Below, in pieces: positions 61,813-64,000 of a stretch of 64,000 nt of DNA; positions within the stretch are counted from its first letter, which is position 1; each line of letters begins with the position of its first letter. Origin of the DNA: Takakia lepidozioides. Taxonomy: Eukaryota; Streptophyta; Takakiopsida; Takakiales; Takakiaceae. The notes beneath the pieces are model-generated. The model did not search any database, had not been told where the DNA came from, and saw only the letters and a list, made by a program, of their open reading frames with translations. The translations under genes were made by a program, and so were the position numbers. The DNA is taken from NCBI GenBank assembly GCA_030704615.1, contig CM060732.1, positions 30,485,053 to 30,549,052 of the forward strand. Reading direction: 5' to 3'.

Positions 61813-64000
61813 CTGCAGTAGGAGGCCACACAAGACCAAGGGATAACTGTTTGAGGAATGGATAGCAAGAGCATTCAACTCTCCTGTTCATGATTTATTA
61901 AACCCAGAAAAATCCACGAGAAGCAAATAAGCCATCATGGATCAGAAAGCATCAAATGATACTCAGCTACAATCACAACTATCTTTCACACACAAAGTCA
62001 AATGTGAAATCTTTGGGAATTACGGATTCAAATACTTGTGCTTTATGATTTTCAGCACAATGTATAAGCTGATCGACAGATTAACCCTCAAAACCCTGTA
62101 GCCGAATTGGAATCGGCTGCTATGGCAATCTCTGATTGTACCTTGGTCAGTAGAAACTCCACATCCAGGAGAGAAGATAACTTTGGAGATTATTCCCCTT
62201 GAGGCAGAGGCCCTAGATTGACAGGATCTAATCCATAAAGCCTTACATTTCAGGGGGCAGACTACAGTACCTAAGAAAGGTCACCTTATATTCAATTCCA
62301 CACCGAAGTCCCTTTCAACCATTTCTACACAAATATACGAGTCTACTGGAAGTCATGCAAGTTGCAGGCTAGAGTCACTGACACCTTGGATCAAGAAAGA
62401 TTACCTCAGATCCCTGATTCTGGCCCCTCGCATTAGGGTCACCAGTGCCTTCTTCTACAGTACTTGCCTGTTTTCCTGTTAGACAGATAATACATGTGAA
62501 TTTTCTTTCAGATGCGTAACCGTATATCTAGGGACAGCCTGATCACTACCCTAGGAGTCTGAAGTCCAGGCAAAGCCGTTTTTGAAACAGATTTAATGTC
62601 AATCTAACATGTCTACAAGGCATTCCAATGGTTTCCATCTCAGTTCAAAGCGTGATAACTGTGAACGATCTGAAGTGTTCAATTGGGGATAGCTGAATGC
62701 ATGCAAATGTAGCTTAGAAGTCACGAGAAGCTCTTGCCTCTAGCCTTCGGCTGGACCGGACGCTCTGCCATGGTGCGCACACAGAGCAGCACACCACCAG
62801 CGACAAGGACCGTGTGTCACTATCTTTGATTGCGATGCTCTCGCCAAGCGTCATTTACGTGACGCCCTTCCTCATGACGAGTATCCCCCGTGTACCTGGA
62901 TGTATATACGAGCACCATCTCTATGTCTCTTAAGAGATGAGCTTCTATCTCAATCTACTTGATTTTCCATAGAGAATTCCTGCTTTCAAATCTCAGTTAT
63001 GCTCAGTGAGGTCTCCAGCTTCAAATCTTTCTTCGATATCATATCGCATTGTAATCTTGTCAAGAAATGCCTCAAAACTCCCTCTGTAAACGACCTCATG
63101 GGTTGCAGACATGTTTAGGTCTTCTGGGCCCGACAATGGCGAAACAAGGAAGGTAATCAGCCTATCTTTAGAGCAAAGACTGTGCTGGCCACCAACAGTA
63201 TCAGTACTATGTTTTGGCACAAAAGAGCCTGGAAACTCTGATGATGAGAACCCTAAAATTCCACATTATGCCTATAAATCGTGCTCAAGTCTTTCTGGAT
63301 ATTATCATCGCACGGCGATAATCTGCACTGAACCTACAAATCATCAAAGGCTGTCCACGACGAGATTTGAAGGAATCAAAATGTCAACACCAATCCGTGT
63401 TCTCTCTCTCAAGTTCTGTTCCCCTTCATGAAGACAACGTACTACCAAACAAACTGAGTTGCAAAATTGGTAGAGTCGGGCAATCATTCCTATAATTCGA
63501 GGCGCAACGAAAAATACAGACCCCAAATTGGCCCTAAGGTGATCAACTTGCAACAATTTTCAGGCCGGTGATTTCGAATCGGCTCCGCGCAAGAGCCGAG
63601 AATTTTGTGTAGGTGGAGTGGAGTCTTTCCAGCTCAGGCTCAAGCCGGCAGAAATGAACGACCGGCAGAAATGGGACGGTTAGCCGCCGGCTCACATGTG
63701 AGCTTTGCCCAGTTTCACCCCCCCCGGCGGTTGAGTTGCCGGTCGGCGCTGACAGGACCGGCATAGGGTATAGCAATTGCCCCTGGGTTAAAAGATAGGG
63801 CTAAAAGATAAAAGACGCAGGTTGAGATGTATTAGGGTTGTTTATGTTAAGGTATTACATGATCTCATAGGTTAAAAACACAAAAAGTTATTACATTTAC
63901 CCATTTTCCTGCGCCATGAAGAGTGCTTCTACCCTATGTGCAATGGAGGAGAGAGACAAAATCAAGATACTCTAAAAAATAAAATCCTGACCACCCATTT
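61813..64000. other. Region upstream of the dynein exons, no gene recognised
   Basis: Must hold the dynein 5' exon(s) or lead to them. 63560-63780 is richer in G+C and contains CCGGCAGAAATG twice, which could be promoter-proximal. A 39-codon minus-strand ORF at 62996-63112 starts at an ATG but has no convincing donor. Confidence 0.4.

Noticed and set aside
62815-62960. Plus-strand open stretch with HDEYPPCTWMYI
   Set aside because: Short, no start context, no recognised family and no neighbouring exon.
62996-63112. 39-codon ORF starting at an ATG as the dynein first exon
   Set aside because: It ends in its own stop with no good donor before it and no likeness to the dynein N-terminus; kept only as a possible upstream ORF.

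Overview
The window is eukaryotic, intron-rich and transposon-rich. One host gene runs through almost all of it on the minus strand: an axonemal inner-arm dynein heavy chain of the DNAH1 type. Genes of this kind together with Tork/Tnt1-like copia elements suggest a streptophyte with flagellate sperm (charophyte, bryophyte, lycophyte, fern or similar). That is inference; nothing here fixes the species.

Host gene. I could place 43 coding exons between 61812 and 368, each bounded by AG and GT (two by GC donors). Their phases join without a break into 3,334 codons: N-terminal tail, linker, AAA1 to AAA4, stalk with microtubule-binding tip, AAA5 and the start of AAA6. The start codon was not found to the right, and the C-terminal part lies off the left edge. 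No stop or frameshift is present, so the gene looks functional despite spanning more than 61 kb for 10.0 kb of coding sequence.

Introns. The rest is mostly mobile DNA. Two LINE families dominate. Family F has a FADD reverse transcriptase, ends in TATGAGTACA and makes target duplications that start with TCT. Family Y has a YADD reverse transcriptase, a 3' hairpin with a variable three-base loop and a (TTTCA)n tail. F has inserted three times at the same base of Y. Two young copia elements with 5-bp target duplications are present: a 3.1-kb deletion derivative (7364-10500) and a nearly full-length 4.8-kb copy (40186-44953). There is also one decayed copia (about 15409-17396), a 363-bp TRIM whose LTRs each hold a 71-nt tRNA-like sequence (21455-21817), a small inverted-repeat element (19176-19544) and a decayed LINE endonuclease/RT fragment (28250-29850).

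Layout by region: 0-1 kb, dynein AAA6 exons; 1-13.5 kb, one giant intron with nested LINE/copia insertions; 13.5-15.1 kb, AAA5/AAA6 exons; 15.1-19.9 kb, decayed copia and family Y; 19.9-20.6 kb, stalk exons; 20.6-24.8 kb, TRIM and nested LINEs; 24.8-40.1 kb, exons from stalk back to AAA1 with smaller insertions; 40.2-45 kb, copia-2; 45-50.6 kb, linker exons; 52.5-61.8 kb, tail exons; 61.8-64 kb, upstream region with no recognised gene.
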